Positions 8,165 to 18,273 of a stretch of 64,000 nt of DNA are shown piece after piece. Below the pieces are notes generated by a model. That model was not told the origin of the DNA and made no database searches. It worked only from the letters and a program-made list of their open reading frames with translations. The stretch comes from Myxococcales bacterium (GTDB taxonomy: Bacteria; Myxococcota_A; Polyangia; Nannocystales; Nannocystaceae), in assembly GCA_020633295.1 (NCBI GenBank), contig JACKDW010000022.1, positions 1-64,000 on the forward strand, given 5' to 3'. The stretch's first letter is position 1. Every line of letters begins with the position of its first letter. Both the position numbers and the translations under genes were made by a program.

Positions 8165-10798
8165 ATGCGGAGACGAACACTGGCGATGTTGAGGACGTCG
8201 TGGAGGGCGTCATCGTTCGCGTCCTTGATCGCGTCGTCGGTCACGGCGCTCTCGCTCGCGGGCTGCGGCGGGCTGGTGGCGAGCGAGACGGCCACCGACA
8301 GCGGCGGCGACGAGCAGGAGGCGCGCGCGGTCGAGATCTTCATCGACGACCGCGGCGTCACCCACATCTACGCCGACAACGATGATGACCTGATGTGGGC
8401 GGCCGGCTATCAGATGGCGACCGACCGCCTGTTCCAGATGGACCTGATGCGCCGGCGCGCGCTCGGGCGCCGCGCCGAGGTGCTCGGCGAGGGCTACGTC
8501 GACAGCGACACGGCCTCGCGGATCATGAACTTCCCGCGCTGGGGGGCTGCGGACGCCGAGCGCCTGCGCGTCGAGCAGCCGGTGATCTACGCGCTGTTCG
8601 AGTCGTGGGTCGAGGGCGTCAACCAGCGCGTCGACGAGATTAACTCGGGCGTGCAGCCGCTGCCCTACGGCTTCGGCGACGGCCCGGGCGAGCTCGCGTA
8701 CGCGCCGGAGCGCTGGTCGATCGAGGACCCGTTCATCGTCGCCAAGCTGCTGATGTTCGGGAATTCGAACCAGCTCGAGTACGAGCTGCTCGCCACGCTG
8801 CTCGAGCGGCTGTTCGGCCCCGTGCTCGCCACCGTCCGCGTGCCGCAGCCGGTCTACCCGGTGTGGACGCTGCCGGAGGAGGATCGCCCGCCGCCGTCGT
8901 CGTCGACGGGCGCGCCGCCGAGCCCGCGCGCGGCCGCGGGCGCGCGGCTGTCCGCGGACGAGCTGGGCCGGCTCGGGCGCGGCCTCTCGCGCCTGCGTCG
9001 CGCGCTCGCGCCGTTTCGCGTGCAGGGCTCGAACAGCTGGGCCGTCTCGGGGCGCTTCACCGAGAGCGGGCGCTCGCTGATCTGCAACGATCCGCACCAG
9101 CCGCTCGAGAGCCCCTCGCTGATGTACGCGCAGCACCTCAACAGCGCGGACGCGCGCGGGCGCATCGACGTCGCCGGCTTCTCCTTCGTCGGCGCGCCGG
9201 CGGTGCACCTGGGCCACAACCGCCGCGTGAGCTGGGCGGCGACCACGGGCTTCGCCGACGTCATGGACATGTGGGGCGTCGAGCTCTCGGGCGACCAGAC
9301 CACCGCGACGCTGGGCGACGCGTCGGCCTCGGTGACCTGGCGCGAGGAGCCGATCGCCGTGCGCGGCGGCGCGCCCGTGAGCGTGACCGCCGGCGACGTC
9401 GAGCAGGGCGGGCAGTACCGCGGCGTGCTGATCGGCGACGCGCTGCTCGAGCCGCTCGGCGTCGACCAGGAGCTGCTCGTCGGCCCGGGGCGGCACATCC
9501 TGATGAACTGGACGGGCTTCCGCCCGACGGTCGAGTCCGCCGCGTTCGCGGCCATGAACCTCGCCGACTCGGTCGACGACTACGAGTCGGCCTCGGCGAT
9601 GATCGACGTCGGCACCTTCAACTGGCTCTCGGCCGACCACGACGACATCAGCTACCAGACCAACGTGCTGATCCCCGACCGCGGCGGCGCGGCGCACAGC
9701 CCCTACCTGGTCATGGACAACGTCGCCGAGAGCTTCGCGCCGTGGGCCGAGGAGCGCTGGCTGCCGCAGAGCAAGATGCCGCAGAGCCGCGCGTCGCGGA
9801 CCGGCTTCATCGCGACCGCGAACAACGACCCCTGGGGCTTCACCGCCGACGGCGACGTGCACAACGACCCCTGGTACTACGGCTACTACTTCGCCGTCGG
9901 CTACCGCGCCAAGCGCCTGCAGGACGAGCTGCGGCGCCTGACGAAGCGCGGCGGCGTCACGCTCGAGGACATGACGGCGCTGCAGACCGACGTCTACAGC
10001 ACCAACGCGGAGCTCCTGCTCCCGAAGCTCGACCAGGCCTGGGCCGCGGCGCAGGATGACCCGGCGCTGGCCGAGTACAAGGCCCGGCCCGAGCTGGGCG
10101 AGCTCGTCGCGCGGCTCCAAGCCTGGGATCGAAGGATGTCCCGAGAGTCATCCGAGGCGCTGGCCTTCCACGCCTTCGCCAACCTCGTGACCGCGCGCGC
10201 GCTCGGCGATGACCTCTCGCTGCTGCTCGGCGCGATCATGGACATCCAGCCGCCGTGGGGGCTCAAGCTCGGCGCGCTCACCTTGACCGGCGGCTACGAG
10301 GGCAGCGAGGGGCTGCTCCAAGGCGGCGAGCACGTGGTCGTGCTCGACGCGCTCGCGCAGACCGCCGACTGGCTCACGGAGTCCTTCGGCGACGTCGACC
10401 CGTCCGGCTACCGCTGGGGCGATCGCCACGGCACCGCGTTCCGCAACCCGACGCCGGGGCTCAACGTCCCGTGGCTGTCCACGGACGGCGGCGACGACAC
10501 CGTCAACGTCTCGATGTCGCCGTTCTTCGAGGAGGCCGGCCTCGACGAGGTGCGGGCGCGCTGGGAGTCCCACGACGGCCCGATCTTCCGCGCCTGCACC
10601 GGCTTCGACGACGACGGCACGCCCGTGACGTGGATGAATTACTCCGTGGGCAACAGCGCCGATCCGGAGAGCCCGCGCTACACGGGCGCGCTCGACGACT
10701 GGCGGGCGGGCGCGTACCGTCAGCTGCTGTTCCGCCGCGCCGAGATCGAGGACGCGACCGTCACGAGCTTCACGCTCGAGCGCCCCGCGGCGCCGTAG
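8165..10798 (+). CDS. Penicillin acylase family (Ntn-hydrolase) lipoprotein
   Basis: An 877-residue protein from ATG 8165, with a GGGGAG site 7 nt upstream. The signal peptide ends in lipobox LAGC (about residue 34). The short alpha region carries IFIDDRGVTHIYADN and AAGYQMATDRLFQMDLMRRR. The autoprocessing site is VQGSNSWAVSG, placing the N-terminal nucleophile at about Ser289, and the beta subunit follows (ICNDPHQPLESPSLMYAQHL). Family members cleave amides: penicillins, acyl-homoserine lactones, lipopeptide acyl chains. Substrate cannot be read from sequence. It is probably matured by self-cleavage in the periplasm or outer membrane and is probably controlled by the divergent TetR protein. 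Confidence 0.92.
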   Translation: MRRRTLAMLRTSWRASSFASLIASSVTALSLAGCGGLVASETATDSGGDEQEARAVEIFIDDRGVTHIYADNDDDLMWAAGYQMATDRLFQMDLMRRRALGRRAEVLGEGYVDSDTASRIMNFPRWGAADAERLRVEQPVIYALFESWVEGVNQRVDEINSGVQPLPYGFGDGPGELAYAPERWSIEDPFIVAKLLMFGNSNQLEYELLATLLERLFGPVLATVRVPQPVYPVWTLPEEDRPPPSSSTGAPPSPRAAAGARLSADELGRLGRGLSRLRRALAPFRVQGSNSWAVSGRFTESGRSLICNDPHQPLESPSLMYAQHLNSADARGRIDVAGFSFVGAPAVHLGHNRRVSWAATTGFADVMDMWGVELSGDQTTATLGDASASVTWREEPIAVRGGAPVSVTAGDVEQGGQYRGVLIGDALLEPLGVDQELLVGPGRHILMNWTGFRPTVESAAFAAMNLADSVDDYESASAMIDVGTFNWLSADHDDISYQTNVLIPDRGGAAHSPYLVMDNVAESFAPWAEERWLPQSKMPQSRASRTGFIATANNDPWGFTADGDVHNDPWYYGYYFAVGYRAKRLQDELRRLTKRGGVTLEDMTALQTDVYSTNAELLLPKLDQAWAAAQDDPALAEYKARPELGELVARLQAWDRRMSRESSEALAFHAFANLVTARALGDDLSLLLGAIMDIQPPWGLKLGALTLTGGYEGSEGLLQGGEHVVVLDALAQTADWLTESFGDVDPSGYRWGDRHGTAFRNPTPGLNVPWLSTDGGDDTVNVSMSPFFEEAGLDEVRARWESHDGPIFRACTGFDDDGTPVTWMNYSVGNSADPESPRYTGALDDWRAGAYRQLLFRRAEIEDATVTSFTLERPAAP

Positions 10799-10851
10799 CC
10801 GGCGCGTGCAAGAGATGCTCTTTTGGGCATGTTGAGCCCTGCCCGCGGCAT

Positions 10852-10870
10852 CGGTGCGCCCCACCGTTTA
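10852..10870 (+). terminator. weak hairpin between convergent genes
   Basis: CGGTG-CGCCC-CACCG followed by TTTA: a 5-bp stem 54 nt after the acylase stop. A 12-bp perfect palindrome AGCGCCGGCGCT follows at 10871-10882. Either could end the two converging transcripts; neither has a long U tract. Confidence 0.25.
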
Positions 10871-10936
10871 GCGCCGGCGCTTGGGGGCGGCGGCGCCGTG
10901 GGTCGGCCGCGCGCGCTCGGGGCCTCCAAGAGCGCC

Positions 10937-13756
10937 TCACCGCGAGTGCTCGGCGAGCCAGGCGTCGAGGCCGACGAGATCGGGATGGCTGTCGTCACCT
11001 GGGGCACGCGCTCGTTCCGCGAGCGCGCGCGCGCGCGAAGCTCCCCCGCCGGTCGCGATCAGGGCGCGGGCGAGCGCGAAGCGAGCCACGCGCTCGAGGA
11101 CCCCGTCGGGCTCCGCGTCGAAGCCAGCCACGGCGCGCTCGAGGGAGGAGAGCGCCGCCGCGGGGTGGCCGGCGTCGAGCTGTCCGAGGCCGCGCTCGAC
11201 GAGGACCGCCCGGAGCTTGACGTGATCGGGCCCCGGGGTCAGCTCGAAGATCGCCTGGGCGCGCCGCTGGAGCTCCTCCGCGCCGGCGTAGTCGCCGAGA
11301 CGCCGGCGCGCGGCGCCGAGGTTGTGGAGGGACTCGCCCGTGTCGTTGTGCTCGGGCCCGAAGGTGCGCTCGCGGATCGCCAGCGCGCGCTCGTGCAGCG
11401 CGGCCGCGTCCGCGTAGGCGCCCTGCGCCGAGTACACGATCCCGAGGTTGGTCAGGGTCTGCGCGACGTCGGGGTGATCCTCGCCGAGGACGCGCTCGCG
11501 GACCGCGAGCACGCGCTCGTGGAGTCGCTGCGCGTCCGCGAGGTCGCCGCGGTGCGCGTGAAGGAGCGCGAGGCTGTTTCGGCTCTGGGCGACGTCGGGG
11601 TGGTCGCCGCCGAGGGCTCGCTCGCGGATCGCCAGCGCCTCCTCGTGGAGCGCCTGGGCCTCGTCGATCTCGTCCGCCCCCCGGTGAACGGTGGCGAGGT
11701 TGAAGAGGCTGTTCGCGACGTCGGGGTGTGTGGGGCCGAGGACGCGGCGCCGGAGCTGGAGCGCCTCCTCGTGGAGCGCGCGCGCGCGGACCAGGTCACC
11801 GAGCGACGCGTGATCGATCGCCAGGTTGTTGAGCGCCCACGCGACGTCGGGGTGATCAGGGCCGAGGACGCGGCGGCGATGCGCGAGCGCCTCCTCATGC
11901 AGCGCGCGGGCCTCCTCGTAGCGCCGCGCCGCGCCGTAGACGTTGGCGAGGCTGTTGACGCGGTTAGCCTCGCGCAGGCCGAGACGATCGCCCGCGAGAC
12001 CGATCGCTACATCGGCGTCGCGGGCCCAGAGCACGCCACCGCTGAGGTCGCCGCGGCGATTGCCCACGAAGTGCGTGAGCAGCGTCGCGGCCTCGGCGGC
12101 GAGCTCCCACGCGCCGAGCTTGGCGGCGTCGAAGTACACCTCGATCGCGGTCGCCTCGGCGCCCGCGTAGTCGCCGGTGTCGGCCTGGAGGCGCGCGACC
12201 AGCAGCGCGGCGACCGTGACGAGCGGCGGCCACTCGAGGGTTCGCGCGTCGTCGAGCGCGTCACGAGCCCTCGCCAGCCCGTCGTCGTACTTGCCGGCGA
12301 GCCGCAGCGCGTCGGCGCGAGCGAGCGCCGCGCGGACGACCGGGACCGCGTCTCGATCGTCCGGCGCGCCGGCGGGCTGCCGGCGAAGCCGATCGACGTC
12401 GACGCACGGCTCGATCGGGGGCAGAGCAGCCGCCGCGGCGACCGCTCGCTGCGCGACGCGTGCGTCGGCCTCGGTGAGCTCGTCGATCAGCGACGCGATG
12501 GCGAGGCGACGATCCTCGAGGCACCAGAGGCTGCGCTCGCGGAGCGCGTCGTCCCAGCGCCGGTGCACATCGCTCTCGAGGCAGGCCACGCCGCGAGCGC
12601 GCCGCCACGCCGACGCCTGCAGGTCGAACCAGGGCGCGACACGATCGTCGGCGAGGCGCGAGCGCGCCGCGTCGTTCCAGACGGCGTCGATCTCGACTCC
12701 GGTGTCGAGACAGGCCTCGATCGCGCGCGAGCGCGCGTGTCGGCGCACGCTGGCCACACCGCCGACGAGGAGCGCGAGCGCGGCGAGCCCGAGCACGAGC
12801 CACCGGGCGCGGGCGCGGGCGCGCCCGCGTCGGAGCGCCACGAGGAGGTCATCCATTGACGGCCAGCGCCGCGTTGGATCGACCTGAAGACCGCGCTCCA
12901 GGGTTCGACGCAGCCACGCCGGGACGCCGCGTCCTCGAGGCGGCGGCGCGCGGCGCCCGGCGATGACCGCGTCGGCGAGCTCCAGCACGGTCTCGCCGCG
13001 ATGGGGTCGCTCGCCGTAGAGCAGCTCCCACGCCATCACGCACCAGCTGAACTGGTCCGCGGCGGCGCCCACCTCGAGGCCCCGCCACTGCTCGGGGGCC
13101 ATATACGCGGGCGTCCCTTGCACCGCGCCGTCGGCGGTCAACCGGGTGGCGACCGCGCGGCGCTCGGGGCCGTCGGCGCCCCGGCTGGTATCCTGTATGT
13201 CTTTATGGGCATGTTCTGGGGAACGCCCGTGAGCCAGGCCGAAGTCCATGACGCGGACGCGACCGGCGCGGTCGATCATCACGTTCTCGGGCTTGAGATC
13301 ACGGTGCACGAGACCCGCGGCGTGCGCCGCCGCGACCCCCCGGGCGCCGTCGACGAGCACGCGCAGCGCCGCCGCGATCGTGCGGGTCGTCCCGCGCGCC
13401 CAGGCGGCGAGGGTCTCACCGTCGACCAGCTCCATCGCGATCCACACTCGATCCCCGTGGGTCCCGACGTCGTGGATCGCAACAATGTTAGGGTGCGCGA
13501 GGCGAGCCAGCGCCTTCGCCTCCCGCGTCATCCGGGCCCCGTCGCCCGAGCCAGCCACGAGCTTGATCGCGATCCGGCGGTCGAGCTCGGGATCGTACGC
13601 CGCGTAGACCACCCCCATCGCGCCCGCGCCGAGCCGCTCGAGCAGGAGAAAGCGCCCGACCGCGGTCCCGCGAGTCAGCGTCCCCGAGCCGTGACTCGTG
13701 GTCGCCGTGAGCGTGTCCTCGGTGCCCTGGGCCGCGAGCGTCGCGTCGAGCTCCAC
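10937..13756 (-). CDS. Ser/Thr protein kinase with C-terminal TPR repeats
   Basis: A 939-residue protein from GTG 13756. Kinase domain from about residue 35: glycine loop GAGAMGVVYAAY, catalytic HRDLKPENV (about 155), DFG (about 171) and MAPEQW (about 218). The stretch between DFG and APE is long and contains SPEHAHKDIQDTSRG. A membrane helix (WLVLGLAALALLVGGVASV) near residue 325 anchors it. From about 560 to 890 lie at least seven kinesin-light-chain-type TPRs of 42 residues (ALNNLAIDHASLGDLVRARA, LHEEAL...). This is a classic myxobacterial sensor-kinase layout with the TPR array on the far side of the membrane. Substrates are unknown. Confidence 0.93.
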   Translation of the reverse strand: MELDATLAAQGTEDTLTATTSHGSGTLTRGTAVGRFLLLERLGAGAMGVVYAAYDPELDRRIAIKLVAGSGDGARMTREAKALARLAHPNIVAIHDVGTHGDRVWIAMELVDGETLAAWARGTTRTIAAALRVLVDGARGVAAAHAAGLVHRDLKPENVMIDRAGRVRVMDFGLAHGRSPEHAHKDIQDTSRGADGPERRAVATRLTADGAVQGTPAYMAPEQWRGLEVGAAADQFSWCVMAWELLYGERPHRGETVLELADAVIAGRRAPPPRGRGVPAWLRRTLERGLQVDPTRRWPSMDDLLVALRRGRARARARWLVLGLAALALLVGGVASVRRHARSRAIEACLDTGVEIDAVWNDAARSRLADDRVAPWFDLQASAWRRARGVACLESDVHRRWDDALRERSLWCLEDRRLAIASLIDELTEADARVAQRAVAAAAALPPIEPCVDVDRLRRQPAGAPDDRDAVPVVRAALARADALRLAGKYDDGLARARDALDDARTLEWPPLVTVAALLVARLQADTGDYAGAEATAIEVYFDAAKLGAWELAAEAATLLTHFVGNRRGDLSGGVLWARDADVAIGLAGDRLGLREANRVNSLANVYGAARRYEEARALHEEALAHRRRVLGPDHPDVAWALNNLAIDHASLGDLVRARALHEEALQLRRRVLGPTHPDVANSLFNLATVHRGADEIDEAQALHEEALAIRERALGGDHPDVAQSRNSLALLHAHRGDLADAQRLHERVLAVRERVLGEDHPDVAQTLTNLGIVYSAQGAYADAAALHERALAIRERTFGPEHNDTGESLHNLGAARRRLGDYAGAEELQRRAQAIFELTPGPDHVKLRAVLVERGLGQLDAGHPAAALSSLERAVAGFDAEPDGVLERVARFALARALIATGGGASRARALAERARAPGDDSHPDLVGLDAWLAEHSR

Positions 13757-14013
13757 GAGCGGACGCTATCAATTTCGAGGCCCCGGGGACAGCACACCGG
13801 GAGCGCGCGGCGTGGCATCGCTCCCACTCGCCCTGTTCGCGCGGCGCCTGCACGACGCGCTCGTCGACGAGAGCGGCGATCGTGATCGACCGGCACGCGG
13901 CGCGGCGCGGCGCGTCGCCGCTCGAGCGCGTCCGGTATCGACCTGGCCAGGTGAACAGGTCCCTGGGTGCGTCGCGGTCTCGTGCGCCGGCGTGATACGA
14001 TGGCGCGGTCAGG

Positions 14014-15330
14014 ATGAACGCGACGTCGCCGGCCGGCAGCGAGCGAGACGAGCGCGGGCGCTCGAGCGTCCCGAGCGGGTGGCGAGTCCGGCTGCGCTAC
14101 CGCGACATCATCCTCGAAGATCGCTGGTTCCCCGCGGGCGCGCGCGTGACCGCGGGCGAGGCGACCCACGCGACCTTCGTGACGCCGGCGCTCGCCGGGG
14201 ACGACGGCCGCGGCGCGCTCGCGCTGATCGAGGACGGCCGCCTCCTCGGCGGGGCGGTGGCGTCGGTCGACGCGCCGGCGCGTGTCCCCGCCAGGGCTGC
14301 CCGAGGTCGCGCTCGAGCTGTGGCCCGAGGCGCGCGGCGCGTCGCCGCCAGGCGCCCGCGCAGGCTGGCGGGACCTCGCGCAGATCGTGACGCTCGGGCT
14401 CGCGGCCGCGCTCGTGGTGGTGTTCGTCGCCCAGCTCGAGCCGTCGCCGCGCGCGCCTGAGCCGCGCGCGTCGATCCCCGCGCCGGGAGATCGCGGCGAC
14501 CTTTCACCGGTCGTTTGGGCCATGTTCTATGGATCGGTCATCGATCCCGCCGCGGACCCGCGCCGGGAGCCGAGCGCGCGCGCCCGCGGCGACCGCTCGC
14601 GCGTGGGCGCGGGCGTGGCGGGTGACGCGAGCCCCTACGAGGACTGGTTCAGAACACAGCGCCCCGCTGCCGGGGAGGACGACGACAGCCGGGCGGCCGT
14701 CGAGCTGCCGCCGACGCGCGCGGGAGGAGCTCGACGCCAGCGGGCCCGCTGAGCCGGGGGCGGGGAACGACGATGATGTCGACGCGGGCGAGCTGACGCC
14801 GGCGAGCGAGGGGCGCGGCGGCGAGGAGGACGGGCTCAGGACGCCCGGCGAGGGCGCGCCCAGGGCGAGCGCGACGCGGACGCGCCCGCGCGCGACGTGC
14901 CCGACGGCGCGCCGGGGATCCGGCGGCCGACCCGAACGCGAAGGGGCGCGGGCGGGGGATCGCGGCGATCGAGCGCGAGCTCGTCGGGCGTCACCGCTTC
15001 GGCGTGCAGTTCATCTGGGAGGGCTACGGGCGCGCGACGATCACCCGCGCCCAGGGGGCGCTGCAGATCTCGGGCGAGCAGCGCAACCACGAGGGCGACT
15101 ACGTGACGCTGCGCGGCGTGGTTCGCGTGGTCGACGAGCGCAACCTCGAGATCACCGGCACGCTCGAGATCTCGATCGCGCGCTGCTGCGGGACGAAGGC
15201 GCAGACCGGCACGTTCCGCTTCGAGCGCTCAGGGCGACGCAAGTTCTGGCGCCTGCAGAACCCGCACAAAGAGCGCTTCTGTTCGAAGTACCAGTGCCAC
15301 TACTACGTCGACCTGTTCGCGCGTCGCTAG
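14014..15330 (+). pseudogene. membrane protein gene interrupted by several frameshifts
   Basis: Coding character moves between frames along one apparent gene. The segments are: 14014 to about 14278 (VRLRYRDIILEDRWFPAGAR, FHA-like in feel); about 14282-14715 (LPEVALELWPE, then a membrane helix IVTLGLAAALVVVFVAQL); about 14715-14855 (REELDASGPAEPGAG, acidic linker); about 14858-14920; and about 14920-15330 (IERELVGRHRFGVQFIWEGY, ending KERFCSKYQCHYYVDLF). The layout (N-terminal domain, one helix, low-complexity linker, C-terminal domain with two Cys) resembles AgmX-like myxobacterial envelope proteins, but I cannot name it. Four shifts mean either assembly errors or decay. A TACGAT hexamer lies 12 nt before the ATG. 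Confidence 0.55.
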
Positions 15331-15752
15331 GCTCAGGGGCGGCCGTCGGCGCCGCGGGGGCGGCCGCCGATTCCGGCGCGCCGCTCGACACGCGCTGGCG
15401 CGGGGCTCGTTGCACACGCAACCTGTCTCGTCAGCCTGACGCGAGCCGCCGTCGTCGGCCGCCGCGCCGGGCACGGCCGCGCCGCCGCGCGTCTCGCCGG
15501 GCGCTGCGGACGATGACCCTACATCGCGCGCCGTGTGGGCCTTGGTCGCGCGCGCGGCCAGAACTTTCTATCTGTTTTTAGGGACATGTTTTGGAATCAC
15601 GCAGCGCCGCTCGCGGGAGCGGCACCAGTCGGGGGCGTCGGACCTCACGATGGCTCCAGCGCGCGGGCGTTCGCGCGCTCGTCGCGGCGCCCGCGCGCTC
15701 GCGCGCCCGGTTCCGGGTTGACGCCGCACTAGCCCTCGTTTTCCATGGGGTT
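15331..15752. other. 422-bp non-coding stretch
   Basis: No convincing gene on either strand. It contains an AT-rich island around GGACATGTTT (15582-15591), unlike the surrounding GC-rich DNA, and the candidate promoter of the next gene at its right end. Confidence 0.4.
15718..15746 (+). promoter_or_regulatory. candidate promoter of the Sel1-repeat lipoprotein gene
   Basis: -35 TTGACG, 17-bp spacer, weak -10 TTCCAT. Transcription would start at or next to the GTG at 15753, that is, a leaderless message. Confidence 0.35.
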
Positions 15753-17012
15753 GTGAGAAGTCGAGACCTGCTCGCAATTTCCACGATCACGCTCTCGCTG
15801 GCCGTATTCGCGTGCAAGCCCAAGGAGGAGGTCGTCGCGCCGGTCGACGACAGCTGTCGCGGGGCGACCTGCGTCGAGGAGGCCGAGGCGGCGCTTTGGG
15901 AGGGCAACGCCGCGGCCGCGATGGAGCCGCTCCGCAAAAGCTGCGAACCCGAGGATGACAAGGGTGACGCAATTTCGTGCTTCAACCTCGCGGGCCTCTA
16001 CTACGACGGCAAGGGCGGCGAGAAGAGCATCGAGAAGTCCGCGAAGTACTTCGAGCTGGCCTGCGAGCTGACCCATGAGGAAGCTTGCGAGCGCCGCTAC
16101 GAGCTGGCCCGCAAGGACGGCGTCGGCGACGACGAGGTCGCGATGACCTACGCGCTCAAGGCCTGCGAGGGCGGTCGCCGGCTCGGGTGCATGGGCGCCG
16201 CGGAGATCGAGCGCGCGCGCATGGGCGAGGACAAGCTCAAGGCGGCCGAGCTGTACGAGAAAGCCTGCGCGCTCGGGGAGGCCGACGGCTGCGCGTGGGC
16301 GGGTGACCTCCTGTTCAACCCGGACCCCAAGAGCAACTTCGAGTACAAGGCGCGCGCGCTGACGGCCTACAACAGCGCCTGCGTCGGCTACAACGGGCAC
16401 GGCTGCTTGCGGCTCGCGCTCTGCATGTACCACGGCATCGGCACGAACCCGTCGGTCGAGCGCGCGCGCGATCAGTTCAAGAACGCCTGCGAGCTCGGCG
16501 TCGAGGACGGCTGCGTCAACCAAAAGCGCATCGACGCGGCCAAGGGCGGCGACGTGACGCTGCGGCTGACGACGGAGCGCGACGAGCTCGTGGCGAACGG
16601 CGTCGAGGCCCACGAGATCTCGTGCAACATGGACGAGTTCGGCGACGAGGGCCTGCGCGGCTCGCTCGCCGCGATCGCGCGGCACAAGGGCAAGCTCAAC
16701 AAGTGCTTGAAGGAAGACGGCGCGGCTGTCGGGATCCGCTGGACCTTCGAGGACGGGCGCGTGAAGGAGGTCCGCGGCAACGGCAAGGGCGCGAAGCGCT
16801 ACGTCGGCTGCGTGGCCAAGGCGCTGAAGAAGAAGTCGGTGCCGGGCACGGGGAAGTGCTCGGGGATCCTGCTGCTGGGCGATCAGGACGTGGCTCGCGC
16901 CGCGCTGCCGCCGAAGCAGCCGAAGCCCGACGCGACGACGCCCGCGGTCGACAAGCCGCCGGAGAAGGGCGTGCTGAAGGCGCGCTCGCGCGTCGTCATC
17001 AAGCCGCAGTGA
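15753..17012 (+). CDS. Sel1-like repeat (Cys-containing) lipoprotein
   Basis: The start is set at GTG 15753, which gives the signal peptide VRSRDLLAISTITLSLAVFA and lipobox VFAC. The mature part has five or six Sel1/TPR-like repeats of about 36 residues, many with paired cysteines (SCFNLAGLYYDGKGG; ACELTHEEACERRYELARK; GCLRLALCMYHGIGTN), as in Helicobacter Hcp-type proteins. A C-terminal domain of about 150 residues contains VGIRWTFEDGRVKEVRGNG, similar to the AgmX/PglI-type C-terminal fold seen in myxobacteria (tentative). Likely a periplasmic scaffold or binding protein. It converges on the MFS gene. Confidence 0.8.
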   Translation: MRSRDLLAISTITLSLAVFACKPKEEVVAPVDDSCRGATCVEEAEAALWEGNAAAAMEPLRKSCEPEDDKGDAISCFNLAGLYYDGKGGEKSIEKSAKYFELACELTHEEACERRYELARKDGVGDDEVAMTYALKACEGGRRLGCMGAAEIERARMGEDKLKAAELYEKACALGEADGCAWAGDLLFNPDPKSNFEYKARALTAYNSACVGYNGHGCLRLALCMYHGIGTNPSVERARDQFKNACELGVEDGCVNQKRIDAAKGGDVTLRLTTERDELVANGVEAHEISCNMDEFGDEGLRGSLAAIARHKGKLNKCLKEDGAAVGIRWTFEDGRVKEVRGNGKGAKRYVGCVAKALKKKSVPGTGKCSGILLLGDQDVARAALPPKQPKPDATTPAVDKPPEKGVLKARSRVVIKPQ

Positions 17013-17043
17013 CGCGGCGCGCGGCGCTTGGGAGGCCGCGCGC

Positions 17044-18273
17044 TCAGGCGACGTCGCGCGCGGGCTCCGGCAGCACGCGCCAGACGACGAGCCCCGCGAG
17101 CGCCATCGCGGCGGCCGTGAGCGCGGTGTTGGTGGCGTAGCCGCTCCAGGCGTAGAGCGGGCCCACGGCGGCGGCACCGGCCGCGCTGCCGAGCTGCCCG
17201 ACCGCGACGGTGAGGCTGAGCAGGCGCCCGCGCTTCTGCTCTGGCGCGAGCGCGGTGAGCAGCGCCTGCAGCGGGCTGAGGCGCGCGGCGTAGAGCACCA
17301 TGGCGACGCAGAACGCGACGTGGGCGCTGAAGACCTCGCGCACGGTGTACGGGAGCGCGAGCGAGAGCGCGAAGAAGCCGACGCACGCGCTGATGAGCAC
17401 GGGCTTGCGGCCGACGCGGTCCGAGACGCGCCCGGCGATGGGTCCGGAGAGCACGCCGATGACGCCGCCGATCGCGAACATCGCCGCGATGTCGCGCGGG
17501 CGCGCGTGAAGCTGCGTCTCGAGCCAGGTCGGGTAGTAGACGAACAGCGTCGAGGTCGCGCCGAACATCAGGAAGTAGGTGACCGCGGCGCCGGCGATGA
17601 CGCGGTCGCGCAGCAGCTCGAGGTAGCCGCGCAGCGCCTCGGCCGCGCGCAGCGGCGCGGTCTCGAGGCGCACGTCGGGCTGCGGGACCGCGAGCAGGAT
17701 CAGCGCGAAGGCGACGACCATCGGCGCGGCGAAGGCGACGAAGGGCGCCTGGAAGCCGCGCGCGTCGGCCAGCAGCGTGCCGAGCGGGATCGCGAGGATC
17801 TGCCCGAACGCGAAGCCGGTCATGACGACGCCGTTGGCCCAGCCGCGCCGCGAGTACGGGAAGTAGTCGCCGACGTAGGAGACCGCGGCGCCGCTGAGCA
17901 CGCCCGCGCCGGCGCCCGCGAGGATCCGCAGGGCGAGCAGCGCGGGGTAGCTGACCGCGAAGACATGCAGCGCGAGGATCACCGTGAGCGCGCCGGTGCC
18001 GAGCAGCAGCACGCGGCGCCGGCCGATCCGATCGGAGACCGGGCCGATGATCAGGGCGAACAGCGCGAGCGCGGCGGCGAAGCCGGAGATCAGCGAGCCG
18101 TAGAGCGCCTCGGGGATCTCGAGCGCCTCGCCGATCCGCGGCATGATCGGCACCACGATCATCACCTGGCTGCTCGAGGCGAAGACCATGAGCCACAGCG
18201 AGAGCAGCACGAGGCGCTCGCGCCGAGGCGCGCTCGGGGACGGGCTGGTCTCTGGGGTCGCGGTCGTGGTCAC
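17044..18273 (-). CDS. Major facilitator superfamily transporter
   Basis: A 409-residue, twelve-helix protein. The loop 2-3 signature is GPVSDRIGRRRVLLLGTG and the symmetrical loop 8-9 copy is GPIAGRVSDRVGRKPVLISA. Closest in feel to the drug/arabinose efflux (DHA1) group. The GTG start (18273) overlaps the bshA stop by 4 bp, so it is translationally coupled to the bacillithiol genes and is probably the last gene of that operon. A role in thiol or conjugate export would fit but is only inference. Confidence 0.9.
   Translation of the reverse strand: MTTTATPETSPSPSAPRRERLVLLSLWLMVFASSSQVMIVVPIMPRIGEALEIPEALYGSLISGFAAALALFALIIGPVSDRIGRRRVLLLGTGALTVILALHVFAVSYPALLALRILAGAGAGVLSGAAVSYVGDYFPYSRRGWANGVVMTGFAFGQILAIPLGTLLADARGFQAPFVAFAAPMVVAFALILLAVPQPDVRLETAPLRAAEALRGYLELLRDRVIAGAAVTYFLMFGATSTLFVYYPTWLETQLHARPRDIAAMFAIGGVIGVLSGPIAGRVSDRVGRKPVLISACVGFFALSLALPYTVREVFSAHVAFCVAMVLYAARLSPLQALLTALAPEQKRGRLLSLTVAVGQLGSAAGAAAVGPLYAWSGYATNTALTAAAMALAGLVVWRVLPEPARDVA

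Noticed and set aside
8049..8213. Longer tetR start codons (ATG 8099 or further upstream)
   Set aside because: They would place the start in or before the promoter/operator and add residues without family similarity; GTG 8048 has a GGAG site.
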